A DNA stretch of 64,000 nt, taken from contig JAMZAV010000068.1 in the NCBI GenBank assembly GCA_024449915.1, positions 372,001-436,000 of the forward strand. The letters are read 5' to 3'. Below the pieces are notes generated by a model, which worked only from the letters and a program-made list of their open reading frames with translations, was not told the origin of the DNA and searched no databases. Source of the stretch: Sweltsa coloradensis. Taxonomy: Eukaryota; Arthropoda; Insecta; Plecoptera; Chloroperlidae. Positions 47,167-62,071 of this stretch are shown here, one piece after another; position 1 is the stretch's first letter; each line of letters starts with the position of its first letter. Position numbers and translations under genes: made by a program.

Positions 47167-50100
47167 TAATTTTCAACTTTATTCGTGATACAACACCACA
47201 GGTGCCCGTTTCTAGCATAATAACACCATTATTAGAAATTTTAATAATTTCTACGATTTTTTTTACGTCCGTCATTATACATTAAGGGCCACATTATAAC
47301 AATACATTTAAGGCCACAACAGATAGTAATTTTTTTAAATGTAACCTTTATTAATTTTACGAATGGTGTTAAGAATATTTTATAACTAAAAGTGACTTAA
47401 ATTTAAAAATATAAATGAAATGAAAAGTGAAGCAAAATAAAATAATTTCCTTGTATCTCCACTTTTATGGCCAGCTGAGTTATACCGTGTACTTACACCC
47501 TGTAATAAAGTAATACGTATCAACACTAAGTGAAACAGTACCACAGTGCTCAGATAATTCCATTGGACACGACTAGGTTCCGGCGGTGTAACGGATGAAT
47601 CGTGTAACTTCACCAGTCGTGCTTGTAATAAAAGTTGAATTTTTTTACCCTTTGCTTTCTAAAAGTGGAGAGGTTGCATGCTGGAATTCCGTATGAGAGT
47701 TACACTTTACAAGGAAAATGTTGCGGTGTATCCGTGTAAAGCCATGTAGTAGGCGTACATAGCTATAAGCACGGAAGGTAGTGAGTTATCAGAAGGCCAA
47801 CCATTCACAATAAAATAATTTCATTTCTTAATTCATACATGATAATTTTATCACTCATTTATTAATATTTAAATATTCTTATTTTCAAAGCTAAGAGTCA
47901 TTGCCAATTGCCACGTACAGATAAGTACCTTTGTAGACGCTTATTCCGAGCCATGCGTGTATATAGATCTCATAAACAAAACCAAAATAATTCATCAATA
48001 CACAATAACATTTTGTAAATGTTAACTTCTGAATAGTATTAAATATTAATTGTTCTGTTAGTTTACGTCAAACAAGCAAATTATTTTCAGACATAAATTT
48101 ACGTATATATTCCTTTTAAAATACCGTCTCATTCTTTAGGTAGAATTCAATTCTGGCTCTACATAAGCCCACTAAAATCCACAAACTAGACTAAAGCGAA
48201 CGGTTTTAATGAGCTAGTTACACAATTTGTTAGTTACATAAATGTTACACAAACTACACCTAGAAGATGACAAATTTAAATCTTGTTACTCAAATAATAT
48301 GTTATTAAAAGTCACTTTATTCACTAGTTTAATTTTTTAGTTATGCTGACAACTAAATAAAATCTTAAATACTAACAATGCTAATGTTTCTTCTGTCGTT
48401 TGACATCGTTTTAACATCGTTAGAATAAGTCTGCGTGTGACTGTGGTATTGATGTGTATTGTTTTATGTTACCATATTCATAATACAGTCCTTGACATTG
48501 ATTTTGTAATGAAAATATATACCAATAGTAATTAAACATTTGATTTCTGTTTAAGAAACGAATATTGGCATCTTAATGACTTTTTATAATGTGTTGTTAA
48601 AACAGTTTAGAGTGATCAGCGAATTTTACAATTTGCCAATTTTAAATAACATTTCCCAACGTAAATAATAGAAAATTCAGTTTCTTTTACCCGGCTTAAG
48701 CAATATCGCGGCGCGCTTCATGGTATTATCTTAGGGTTACTCGGGAAAACATCAATCGTAAATTCATTTCCTTTGCACTGTTGGTGCATTAAGCAACGTA
48801 GTACTTCATCTGTTAATTATTTCCTATGCAAAAAAACTTTTGAATGAAGTGGTTTAGCCAAAGTTATGACGAGAGAAAAAAAAAACTTTAAATGTATCCT
48901 GCTCATTCCTGCTTTTTATGTCACGGAAAATGGCTTTCCTAGAAAGCATAATGCAAAAAGGCAAGTTTGGAATAAAAACTTGAGACAATAAAGCTTGTCT
49001 TATTCTAGTTTTTCATAATTCAAGAGTGTCGTTACAGTCTTTATAAATATTGAAATTATCATTTGTTTTTCTGTCGCGAAAATACAAAAAACTCGTCCAG
49101 CAACAATCTACTGGTAAGCTTTGACGTTGTTAGGCTATAACGTTTGGTCATTGACTCTTCCACATTCTACATCTTTGACTAAACACTTGGGCGACACATT
49201 AACACGTAGCCTACTAAATATGAACATATTATGGTACATTTATTTAGCTAAACTCAGTAAAGCGTACGCTAACGTCTATTGAGGGGTTTCCCAAGATAAC
49301 GCTTAGAAACCGTGTAGCACAATGATTAATCAGAAAAATACAATTTACATATTATTTTTGTTCTGATGCGATTCGCAGCTTAATATAATGTTTTAGAATT
49401 TGTTTACCAAATAACACAATATCCCTCAAACATAAGTGAGTTGCGATTTTATACATTAAAGAATTTCACTTTTAGCAATATCATATTTCGTTCAAGGTCT
49501 TAACATGTTCGTATAAAAATTTGTTTTCGTTTATAATAAACGAATTTATATCGCGTGTTTAGCTCCCTAATGATTAATAATTACGTTTTGTTTATACTGG
49601 AAACAAATGAGGAATTGTTGACAAGTAAAGAGTTAATATTGACCGCGCAACGAAGTAAGACATCAAAAGAATATGTTAATGTGACTTTCCTTTTCAATCT
49701 TATTATTTTTACTGTACTTACTTATTATACTTTTATTTTATGTAACCAATCAATGGTTCGAATACCGTATTTGCAATAAAAAAACAAATCGCAATAAACC
49801 AAATTCCCCACGAAGTTTTTTTAGCCATATTGAGTAACCTCTCTTGAAATATAAAACACAGTTTTGTAGCTGCTATTATAACGTCGATTCTTCTTGAAAT
49901 TATTAATATTTTCTAAAAGTTATTAATTCAAATCATTAAACATTTATTGGTCTAATTTTTCCCGAATTAGTTAATTATGAACTAAAATTTTAAAAAAACT
50001 GAAAATCGTTTATAATAATACAATCATGTATGTAAAACTGTATGATACACTGCAAGGTAGTTCAAACTGTATCTAGCACACACAAAATGCAATTAACCTA

Positions 50101-53100
50101 AAAATATATCCAACAAAAGTAAAATATCAATATTGTCACTCTTCATTCTCAATGGACTCAATTTAGCTTCAATTAGTCCGATGATGCAAGTACACCACTT
50201 ACTTACTATTATATTAATAAGCAGAGTGGCTTTCTGTGTTTTAAAGTTGTGGTTCACAGAGAGAACTTGAGAGTCTGCGGATAATCTTTGTTCTGAAATA
50301 TTACTTGAATCAATAATGTGGGTAAGCACTTTGTACTCGATTTAAGACATGACATTCCCATTATTATGAATCGATTCACTAGGGCACGTAGAGTATTTTG
50401 ATACAATAAATCAACAAAGTACATAACCTAGTTATGTGATACACTACTCTGCGTTGCTATGGAGAGAATTCAATGCATGCGATCCATATTGTCAATGCTG
50501 TGGTTGGCTCTGAGGGCATTCATTCACAAATAATCAAATAATACTTATTTATTAACACACGGTTATTGATCAATATTATCTTCGATCGTTTTAAATCTAT
50601 AACAGATCGTCATAAAGCCCTGCGTGTACCCGGTTATTTGATTTTTGAATTTATTGTTTTATTTCAAAAGTGACCCCAACCTGAAATATTAGTTTTTGGT
50701 TTATTTGCAGGAGCACAGTTCTTTCCAGTTTATGTACTTTTTTTTAATCAGTGTTATTACAAATTTTTATTGTGACATTCCACAGTTTTTTTGTATTATC
50801 TCTGCAGGCAATCTAGAAAAATCGCAAACGACTTTTTTATTTTGTATTGCTTGAGGTATTTGCCACAAATGCGGATAAGTACTCTTGTCTTTTTCGCTTT
50901 AAGAAATGTGCTTAAAAACCCTTACACAACACTCTTAAATTTGGTTTTGTTTTCAAGAATCAAGCTTACGCCGATACATTCCCCTTAACACTGATTATAC
51001 TTGGCACGTCCGTTCTTGGCAGGTCTGTTCACTGTCAGTCCGGAGGGCCCTTAAGGCTGCCCTCAATTATTACCTACAAGCCTTTATGTTGGCCATTGAA
51101 CATCTAGCTACGTTCCGTTAAACAATATTGATTTCATTGCGATGGAAAGAGAAAATTGCCTCTAGGCAGAGGAATTCAAACAATTCGAGATACTCCCGTA
51201 AAAAAAAACAACGTTTAATTTACATACGGTATTTGTATAATTAAAAAAATATATAACTACAGATTGTATTTCATTCTGAGTCGTGATTTTTTTTAGAAAC
51301 ATGGATATGTTAAACAAAAGATCAATTCCAGTTCATAACAAACTGAAAAGAAAATGTGCAAAACTTTATTGGTTGGTTGGTCTTGGCCGGCTGTAACATA
51401 AAACTACGTCGTACAAGGTAGAATTGCATGGTAAATTAGCAAGAATCTAAATATTAATTGGCATTGAGTGTCACCTGTTGTTATGTTTTCACGGTGTGAT
51501 GAGTTCAGTTCCTCTAGCACCTGATTGTCACACGTAATCCGTGGCTGTGACGTAGTTTTCTAGACCGGATACCGGAAGCTGTGGACAGAGATGCCAATCA
51601 GGAATATCATAATTAATATAATGTGAGGTTAGGAACAGCACCGTTACACCAAGGTCGTACAAACACTCGTCGGAAATAGTTACGCATTTAATGGGAACCA
51701 CGGGCATGTAAATAACATAACAAGGAAAATTGATAACCGCTTAACACAATATCATTGTTAAAACCATTGCTTACATTCGTGGATGTAATTATCTGAATAG
51801 CATTGACAGAAAATGTCATAATAATATATGATACTTCGAGCCATTAGTATCACAACAGTCCAAAGTTCTTGCCATACTCCAAAACATATGTTTACTTTTT
51901 GAGTGCACACAAGCGTGAAGATAATTGTAATCGCAAACGATTTAATATTTTCGATTATGCTAATTTTAATAGGCTACGTCAAAGTTTGTTTGGAATTATT
52001 GTAATCGAATGGATACATCTTTAAGTTAAACTTTATGGCCAACTTCCTGCTGCAACAACTGCTTTGTAATACATAAGAAAAAAATACGCAATATTGTATA
52101 ACATTGTATACATTTATGCAGAGTAAAATACAATAATGACAGTTCAAAATGAGGTTTTATTTATAGGATTTTTAATTTCAGGATTTTTTCCCTTCCATAT
52201 ATCGAAACACATTCTTGTGGGGGGAATAAATAATAATTTATTATTGATATGATATGATATATGCATATAATTTTACCCGATTGCCAAAGGGCCTACGTCC
52301 CACAACTGCAATTTAGCATACACATTAAACAAAACAACAAATTAAACTATCACATAAAGTATTAAAGTGTGATTGTGACTTGTACTACAAATGTATGTAC
52401 AAATACGATTATGTGTGTACATGCTTGAGAGTTATTTCTTTGAGATCGGAACCGATACAAATCAGCACCGTGAAAATGTAAATATAATTCACACATTCAA
52501 TGGCAAAATATTGTATAAAGCTGACTGCAAACGCATAACATAACTTAATACTTGTAGTTGTACTTCATTGCAGCTGAACAGAAGATGAAACAGATTGTTA
52601 ATTGAGTAAAAATTTTCAAATCCGACTACCTGGCTGAATAAACGGCAACGCAAACTTAAGTTCGACATTAGAAATCGTTGAAGGCACTTTAAACGAAAAA
52701 CACGGTAACTTCGAAAATCTCAATCGAAAATAAAATTATTATTTGAGATCTTCGTTAATAACAAGTTAACTAAATTTCAAGTTAATCGTTATTATTTCCT
52801 CAACGGAAGAGCAAATGTGTACTCTAAAACGACACGTCTGCGGGCCGGGAGGCGCACAGAATCGATGGAACAACTTGGCGACGTCAGTCTAAGTGATAAT
52901 GCTAATACTGCCGTGAGCAACGCTAGTTTTAGACGGTTCTAGTTCAAACGTTCTTTCCAGTTAATCAGTTAACACGGATTTTTACTTCGCGAAAGATCCA
53001 ATCATCGGAGAACTTAATTTACTTTTTGGGTCAAACTATTTCCAACTCAACGCTTTAAAATTCAGGTGTTTTGAATTTGATGAAATAACCCCAGACTTAT

Positions 53101-56100
53101 TGAAATAACATGAAATCGCACACCAATGATATTTTCATGATGAATACTCAGTCTGAAAGCATCATCGTCATCATCGACTTTCACTCGGAAGCTAGAACGT
53201 TACGGTTGAAATCGAAGATGGCTGGAAGATTTAATCGATTCGAGAACCAAATGCGAATACTACACCGCAATGCTGCCGGATGTATATTGTGCCAATTATT
53301 ACAAATAAAAACGAAAGGAAACCTTTTTCCATATATTATTGAAGTATTTATTTTCCTGAAATATCGAACACAATTTTGATCACTTGAAATATTTCTACCG
53401 GCAGCACAAGGGTAATATTTGAAGGTACGTAATATTTCTCGTTCGCCATCTTGATGACGTCATTTAGGCACTTTCCATATAGGTAAATTTCGGTAAACTC
53501 GTATTTAATACATCCTTGACTCACATTCTTTCAATATCAAGCATCAAAGGTTGGTCACCAACATCTTGCCACTATCCCTCTAATTTCATGGACAACTTGC
53601 TCGCCTATCTGGTTAATAAAACACATTCCTCTATAATCGCAGGCGTGTGCGTTGCACTTCACGCCTCTTACAGTAACATACGAGTATATTTACAGAAAAG
53701 TTTATCTTCACGCACAGTTTACTTTATAACAATCGTTTGTCTCTAAGGTTTTTTAATATCCGTTCGCAGCCGGCTGCTTAATTTATCACCTAGGCCCGAT
53801 TAAAAACTTCTTTCGCCAGAGAAAACACACATCTTCTGAGGGAATTCCAAACAGACAAAAACCACCTGAACCAAAACAAAAATAAGTTAAATAATCATTA
53901 TATATTTTATTAGAGTCCCCATGCGATTGATACAATATTTGCAATTTGCATAGTGTTGTTTCATTATTCGAGTTGCCATGCAATGTTTTAACAGCAACTT
54001 TGTTACTTAGTAAAGTTAGAAGTCAAGGCTACAAATAAACAATAATTGATGTCATTGGTTACAACCTTGTATCATAATATATTGTTATAGTTTATCATTA
54101 CCTTCTTAGCTGTCAAGGTCGCCAAGGACATCATGTTGCAATAAAAGAATCAAACCCGCATTGAAGTGAAAATTATGCACCATTAATAATAACTATATAA
54201 TAAGTGCAATCTGACATAATATGCACTGCAACGAGTACTGCCAACGCAATGAACTAAATCTAATTGAAATACTAAAGTGTATTCTTACTTTTGAATAATA
54301 ACGTAGCTCATGTACATTTCAATTCTAAACCATATTCCTATAACAAAATGGAGAAATGTTTAGTTCAAATGACGTAAGAAAACTGAGAAAATCTTTGTTG
54401 TTTACTTTTAAACTCTATGATCATATTGTAATGATTGATGATATTATTGACGATGGTTTCATACATTTCTAAGAGTTATTGGTAAAAATTCTAAAATCGT
54501 TAAAGTACGCAGTAGATAGTACTGTTTTAAAAATAAAATAAAAATATATTTACGTAAGTAACCACCATAAATTACAATTGCATCACAGTCAATTGAAACA
54601 CGATTTTAGTTGAGGTTATTATATAAAGACATAGGCTTTCTCAAGTCGACTTTGTGGAGAGGAATAGTGTTTAAAAGTAAAATGATGTGGACAACTTTTG
54701 GAGCTTGAATAATAATTTTGTTAATCTGCTTTCCTCTGAAACTTTAAACATCACAATTAAATGCAATAGTAATTATAAATGCAAATGTTATAATATTTTA
54801 TGTACTGTATAATTTATTTAATTTATTATATTTTCTTTTAACACCCCATTTGTTGTAGTACTTGATTAATTCAACCCTTCACAAAACTAAAACTAAAACA
54901 GTTAAACAAATTTATTCTTGATATTTCAATTCGTTTCCACAATTGTTTAACAAAACACGCCACAGTTCCAGCGGCGACGGGCGTACGGCGGTAAAGCTCA
55001 TAGCATAATCCGCAATACACACACGCGCCGCGCACTCTGGGATTTGGTAAAAGGGTGAAATTCTCCCACCTAGGGCGATGCTCTTCCCGTTTTGTGTGAG
55101 ATTAGAAAAAAAGCTTTCAGCGGCGTAATACAATAGATCTGGCGCCAGCTCCCATACACATCACAGAGCTCGGGGACACAAAGCAGCACATATCTTTCAC
55201 GTTGACCACTTCAATGCGCAACCTTTTGAAAACACCACATCTTGGAGGGCCTGCATGGAAATATGCGTGCATTAACTAAATGAAAATTGGAACTGGGTGA
55301 CTACTAGAAGCTAGTGACATAGGGTGGTAGGTAGATTGAAAAAGGTCGAGTCTCTTTGGAGTTCCTCTTGGGATGCTGTCGTAAGAAGCATCAGATGCAC
55401 AAGCTTGACAATGGGGGCCACTGGGGAAATACGATGATAAAAGTTACAAGGTGCTAAAGAGTTGGTTAAATGATGGCACACTAACCCAGGCAGCCAGCTT
55501 GTTAGTTAATGGGACCACCGGCAGTCCTATCTTTGTCGCAGCGTCCGAGAGAGGGGAGAAGCGACAATTCTTTTAGAATATTACACGAAACGGTGTTTTT
55601 CCCTCTCGCGTACCGCAGAGACCAGATCGTGGACACAGTTGGATGCGGTGTCTGCCATCTGTGCAAGTGTATATGGCCTGTTTCGCCTTTATTACTCGTT
55701 CTTTCGCGTACACGCCGATCCCAAGTCCGAGATATTTCCTGTAATGTCACGGCTTGGTAAAAGTTTAAAATGGCTTTAACAAAAAAACATCCCCCCCAAA
55801 CACCCCAACACCATATGACAATAACATTGTTATTCCCTTAATAACTAAAAAGGCATATTTCTATCATATACTTATAACTGAACGTTTATATTCTTATTAA
55901 TTCTTGAAAACCATGTATACTTTTCCGTATTTTCGCTAGACTTTATTATTTTTACAAGATTACTACATTATTTAGTCTAGACTTAGAGAGTAAACTTAGT
56001 AGACCCAATAGACTACGTAGACTCTGCACTACAGGAAACTTTATATCTATTTATATTTATAACATGAGTAAACCACTAAGCGTAGCTTATTGTTCACTTA

Positions 56101-59100
56101 TCTACAAAATAAAATAAATATTATGCAATGGCTTTGAAATGGTGGAGGTGCCGGTTCTGAGCTGATATAAGTTACTGTATGCAGTAAATAGTTGTTCGTG
56201 TGTGTATCCGTAACATTTTCTAAATATATGTTGTAAGACTTATATTTTTAGCAACACAGCACTCTTCTAGATCACCTCGCACATCTGTGAAAAGAATAGG
56301 AGTTCGCAATTGAATCAAGTTGTATAAATGTAAATTAATTTAAATTATTATTATTTTGTGTCTTAATGCAATTTTAATGTAAAGGCAGAGCTCTTTTTTT
56401 TTTTTTAAGTTGTACTACTATCATGAAATACGAAATCTTAATTTGTGAGGTACTAACAGAATTCCGTACAACTTACTGCTTCTTGCCTAAAACTGATTGA
56501 CTTAAAGGTCGTTTGGACAAAATCCCTGGATAATGTTAAGATTGGTTTTTTTCTATACAATTTGATGTTTGGGTATTTATGCCACCCTTCGAATCTGCGT
56601 ATTTATCCTACGTTTACTCATGGTATTTCAATGCATTATTTTCTTATTATGTTTGTATTTCATTTGGTTTCTTATTTATGTTCTTGGAGTCCTCAGGTGC
56701 AATCATTGCCACTACCAATGTACACCCATGTGCTTTCAAATCAGTGAGGGACGGGGGTACAAATGCTCTTGTTTTAATTACTTTTTCTGGGATATGTGTC
56801 TCGAGAAGCCGTATATGCACCCTAGGCTCGCATCATGCACCACATTAATGTTAGGAGATCCCTCTGATCTTGAAATGTAAGGTGATGATGCTTTCATGAA
56901 AGTTTTCAATGCGTTCGTCTAGCTTTTTCTTTGAAAATGAATGGAATTTTTATAACAACAATAATGTTTCAATGATTAATTTGAATTTAAATATTGATTC
57001 TATAATATATGTTTCAGATTTGTTGTCGTCCTACAGTAATCAATGTTAGAATTAAGCAACAGTTAACTCATCCTACACAACTACGTTTTTGCTTAAAATA
57101 ACCATTTTAACGTAAACACTACGATTTTTCTAAATTGGCCTCCAGTCAGTTAAAGTTCTTATAGTCACACTCTCACTAAACATTTGGTGCCGGCCGTATG
57201 TAACGTCATTAGATTTAAAGACGCATGCTGCGTTTGCAAGATCTTACCCTGGCCCCAAGGGTGTAATTGCTTCCGTTGTGTTTGCATCGCCGCAGCTGCT
57301 TGACATAGCCTGGTCTCTCGACCACGCGGATCACAACAACGAGACCATTGAACCTATTTAATTCAATGCCTTATTGATTTCGATCAGATGTCAAACCCCA
57401 CGGAATGAAAAATAGTGAACGATTTAGTGTGTTGAATAACAAATAGCTTTGGGAGTTTGGGAATTGGAAAAATAAACCGTTCAAGTTTGGAAACCTACAG
57501 GCACACATGAACATATTAAGGACATCATATGAAGAAAATAATAGGATAAGCTTTTATTAAAGTCGTCTCTATATTAAATTAGTTACATTCAATAGTATAA
57601 CCTACAATACCAGATTTGGTTTAATAACTATTCGTTACATATTCTGGCAAGTGGCTACTTCTTGTCCACTAGGTACATTTTAATGACAACTAAAAATCGT
57701 TTCATCCATGTTTTATTCAAGTTTGATTATTTTAGTAACTTATTTAATATGGTATAACTATATGCTACTATATATCTTTAAATCTGAAAGAATTTTCATT
57801 GTAGATGACCGCTAAAAAAATTCTATAACTAAACAAGCGACTAGGACACTATGGTAGTAAAGCAGAACGAAATTGAAGGTAAACGATGCTTATATCATTG
57901 AGTATAGAACTTCTTATATAGAAAAGCATAATACTCTGTTTATATTTTCTCAATACGTTATCTTCGTGAAAATACGTAAATATAAAAATATATACTTTGA
58001 ACGATTAATCATACTTTACGTATAAAATTAATACATAAAAGGGCCAATTTAGGATTTAAATTTAATAAAATAATTTTCGTGAGACCCTGATCCTTATGCA
58101 AATAGTAAATTCATCACAAATTGCGATTAAAACTTTAACCGTTTGTTGCTTCTCCCAGTATTTACTTTGCAAGCCCCGAGTAAGAAAAATCTAAACGCTA
58201 GAATTATTATAATCGGGCCACAAAATATAACATTCTGGTGTAACCATACATAACCAACAAAGGTTCTCTATTCTCCAGAGAAATCTTCCAAGCAACCTTT
58301 ATTGTTTGTTTTATTTCTGTACGCGCACAACAATTTCCACTTAATACTCAATTCTGTTTATCAGAGGAGTGAAATGTTATACATTTTATTGAAGTTGAAA
58401 TTGAAACAATTCAATTTTAAAACCCTACTCAATATAATTCGTCGATGTTCGTAATAGCAAAGTACTAATAATAATATATATGTAGAACTTAGATAATATC
58501 ATAGCATAAAATATTAATTTACTTAGTGGGCTTGGCGTTCCATTGTTCCCAGAGAATAAAGGCCCAGATGAATAGTTTGTGCTCGTTGTCCGTATAAGTA
58601 TGTAATGTCTATTGTTTTGGAACTTTCTAAAATATTAATCGACAATGGCACATAATTTTCATTCGTGTCCTATAATCCTAGTTGATATTAATTTTGTGAA
58701 TCTTATTATTATTATCAACGTCGAAAACATATGTTAAATCACAACAAAACAAAAAAACCTACTACACATTAATATATGCAAAAGAATAATGTGGGGAGAA
58801 AGATAAAATTGTGTCTTCTGTGAATATAAAAATATATAATATTTGTCGTAGTGGTTACAAAATCTTGAGAAAGATGCAAGTGACTTCTTCCAGTATATAA
58901 GTAAAATTAATGAAGTATATAGTGGTGGAATGAACAAGTAAATCTCTATTAACGTTCATCAATGCTTCTTTAGTAAGAGGCATCAACATTTTTGTCTGGT
59001 AAATACTAGGGCTGTGCAGAAGGGGCATATAATGTGTTTTAGTAAATTAGGCTTGAACTTATCGGAAATTATGAAGTAGTGATAATGAGTGAAGCACCTG

Positions 59101-60702
59101 CTCGATACCTGGCACATAGATTTCTGATTTTCTTTTCTTTAGTCAATAATGCGAATGCAAAGGATTCAATTCAAACCTTCAGTCAGTCACCTGCAGAAAG
59201 GTATTGCTCCTGAACATGTTTGCCACGAATATTATGAATTTGAATTTATAATAAATCGATGATAAAAACTCGAAAAATCATAATCGTACGTGAAACAAAA
59301 TAAAACCTTCCCATATTTATTAATTATTCAACAATATTGGTTATCATGCATCATTTGTTTAACGAATTAAAAATGCTAGCCGATGGCAAAATGTAAACAA
59401 ATCAAATAACGTAAACGTTTATTCGAGCATAGTCAATACTGCCAGGAATCCCATAAAAGCGGCAACGAAATAAATAAATAATGAATATGAAATATTGTAC
59501 CAATCTAGAGTAAAATTTTACCTTGTTTGTTTGTTTTGTTTGAGATTCAGATAGATCAATCGTAGTTTTTCGTGCACATAACATTAAATGCAAACAGAAA
59601 ACTCATATTAAAAGACTCCGTATGCATCGCAAATAGACCAAACGAAATAAAGAATTGAATAAAGAGAAGGCATCAATGAGTGTAAAAACTTGTAGGTCAG
59701 TTGTGTAAGTGAAATATAAATGTTTTTGTAATTTTCACCAATTTTATAGTTCATCGAAATTTCAGAAGAAAGGTTCTGCCAGTAAAAAACGCGATAAATA
59801 AGAGTTTCTAGTTATATTTCAAAAACTGTACGTATACGTTAAAAATGATTTTACGGTTTCGTAATTACGATTCAAATATTATTATCAGTGGAGTTTTTAT
59901 TTGATTTTTTAGGAAAAAAATATTAAATATATTTGATTTTTTATTGATAGCATTTTGTCTTAGAAGTTCAACCTAACTGAGTTTCGAAACCAGAACCTAA
60001 TTAACACCGAAATAAAATCTGCAAATTTGCTTTTACACCATCAAGCCTAACTTATTAATCACCTTTTCCATGTTATGTAGCGTTTTTTGATATATGAGTA
60101 AAAACTATAATTATGTACGGTTGTAATTTCACATTCACAAATTTGAAGTTGCAGCGTATGCAAGTTTTTAGATTCTAAACTAAAATATCTCCCAAAAGGA
60201 TTCCTTCAATAATCCTGCATTTCTTTCGTGATCGGTATTTTGTATTTTTAGGGTAGACCTCTTGGGAATTCCGAAAATTTGTTTTTGAAAGAAGTATAGG
60301 GAAGCGGCGTCGGAGAATAAGAATATGCCTGCCTGGGTCGTGTGAATCGGGGTAGGCACGACTGCCAGCCCTGGGGTGCTTGAGCTGACGACTCTAATGT
60401 ATTCGGGACACGACCCCACTAGGCGCAGACGCCCGAATCTTTCTCGGCGATAGCGTAAAACGCGAGGAACTACTTCGTAAAGTAGATGCAATAATCTAAA
60501 GTCATGTGAGAATAACTGAAGAAGAAGTACGCATGGAATAGTAGTTTTATCTTAGAGCCGTACGTATGGAAAACTCGTATCTATATGTAAGAAGAAACTT
60601 GACGTCACTTTTGAAAAGTTGCTTCAATTTTTGTTAAAGTGGTAATATTTGTTGCGGTGCCTTATGCATTTCGATGCGTAGTGAAATACGAAGATGAAGC
60701 GT
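47167..60702. other. Long AT-rich sequence without a recognised gene
   Basis: GC-richer patches at 52830-52945, 54950-55150, 55500-55760, 57230-57350 and 60290-60480 have short open frames on one or both strands. None has a recognised domain or convincing splice sites. A 25-codon ORF begins at 52865. Confidence 0.55.
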
Positions 60703-61171
60703 TACTCGGGATATGAACTAACGTCTGTCGTACTCTTCTGTCATGCACTATTACGTGTGAGCTGTTTAGGTACTGCGTATATCGTTATTAATATGATTTA
60801 GATAATAAAATAAGTAAATAATAGTAAGAAAGGAGAAAGAAGTCCAACAGCTTACCTGACGAGTAGACGTACATATAGAAAACAAATTACAATTTCGTCG
60901 AAACGTTACGGCCGCGTGGCAAATTTACCATGTATATTACTCGGGATATGAACTAACGTCTGTCGTACTCTTCTGTCATGCACTATTACGTGTGAGCTGT
61001 TTAGGTACTGGTATATCGTTATTAATGTGATTTAGATAATAAAATAAGTAAATAATTAGTGGGGAAATGAGAAAGAAGTCCAACAGCTTACCTGACGAGA
61101 AGACGTACATATAGAAAACAAATACAATTTCGTCGAAACGTTACGGCCCGCGTGGCAAATAACCATGTTAT
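60703..61171. repeat. Tandem duplication with a 235-bp period
   Basis: ACTCGGGATATGAACTAACG starts at 60704 and again at 60939, and the copies run together to GTGGCAAAT...ACCATG at their ends. They differ by a few small indels (TACTGCGTATATC against TACTGGTATATC) and substitutions. No open frame or known element was recognised. Confidence 0.9.
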
Positions 61172-61359
61172 ATTAAGTCTATTGATAACGATAGAGCTTT
61201 TAATAGAGAAGTGAAACTCTTTTTACTTAAGCACTGTTAGCTCATTTGAGGAGTATTAAGTTTTAGCCGCTTTTATTGTTTTCTTTTTACTGTGATGTAT
61301 CATTTTTCTAAAACCAATGTAGGCCTACTATCTTTGTAACATGGAAATAAATAAATAAA

Positions 61360-62071
61360 TTGGATGAGCGAAGCGAAGACTTCAATTTCACTGACCCCCA
61401 AAAAATGTAGCTCAGGTGTTTTTTCGTTCGTTTGTTTTTTGTTTTTTTGTCTGTGTGTTCATTATTATTATTTTTAAATGATATTTCTCGCGTAGGCGAG
61501 AAGGCCATTGTAGGCACATCCTCTTAGCTGTCACATGGTACAACAACAACACATAGGTTGCAAGAAAACAAATACATAATATAGTTCGCTCTCTACCGGG
61601 CAAACGGCTTATGCGATCTTGATGAAAATTGGAGGGGACCTTCGAAATCTCTGAACTTATTGTTATTGTATTGTTTTTTGGGTACAATCGAAGAAATATT
61701 TCTCATGAATATCGTACTTTTACGATTTTTTTCGATTTTTCGTAAGATATTTTCGTGCCATTTGGGCCGATTCTGACCAAACGGGTGGGCCGCTATAACG
61801 TTCATATTTTACACGTACATTAAGGTAATGGTTATGTATTGCTTTTTGAAAGAAAAAGTTGAAAAAGTTAGCCAGAATCCATAGAATAAAGGTTTTAATA
61901 TGAGTTTTTTTTAGGTTTATAATAACAATTAACAAGTAACAATAGAAACTTAACAACAATCACCTACAATGCATTAAAAAAGCACTTGAAAAAGAAAAGT
62001 GGTCCTACGCAAACTAAAAACTTACAAAAAAGCTCATCCATCAACGCGGCGGGAATTAAGCGTTTTCCTAG
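61360..62071 (+). mobile_element. Interspersed repeat family R, copy R4 (complete)
   Basis: This copy shows both ends in the forward direction, TTGGATGAGCGAAGCGAAGA at the left and GCGTTTTCCTAG at the right, about 710 bases apart. It has a T-rich stretch near 61430, an extra segment near 61450-61600 not seen in R2, and one copy of the central segment. Short open frames within it on the minus strand are not genes. No obvious target-site duplication flanks it. Confidence 0.7.

Noticed and set aside
57246..57352. Minus-strand open segment (GLVVVIRVVERPGYV...) ending at a GTAAGA donor
   Set aside because: There is no pyrimidine tract before its AG, no recognised similarity, and the plus strand is also partly open; chance is likely.
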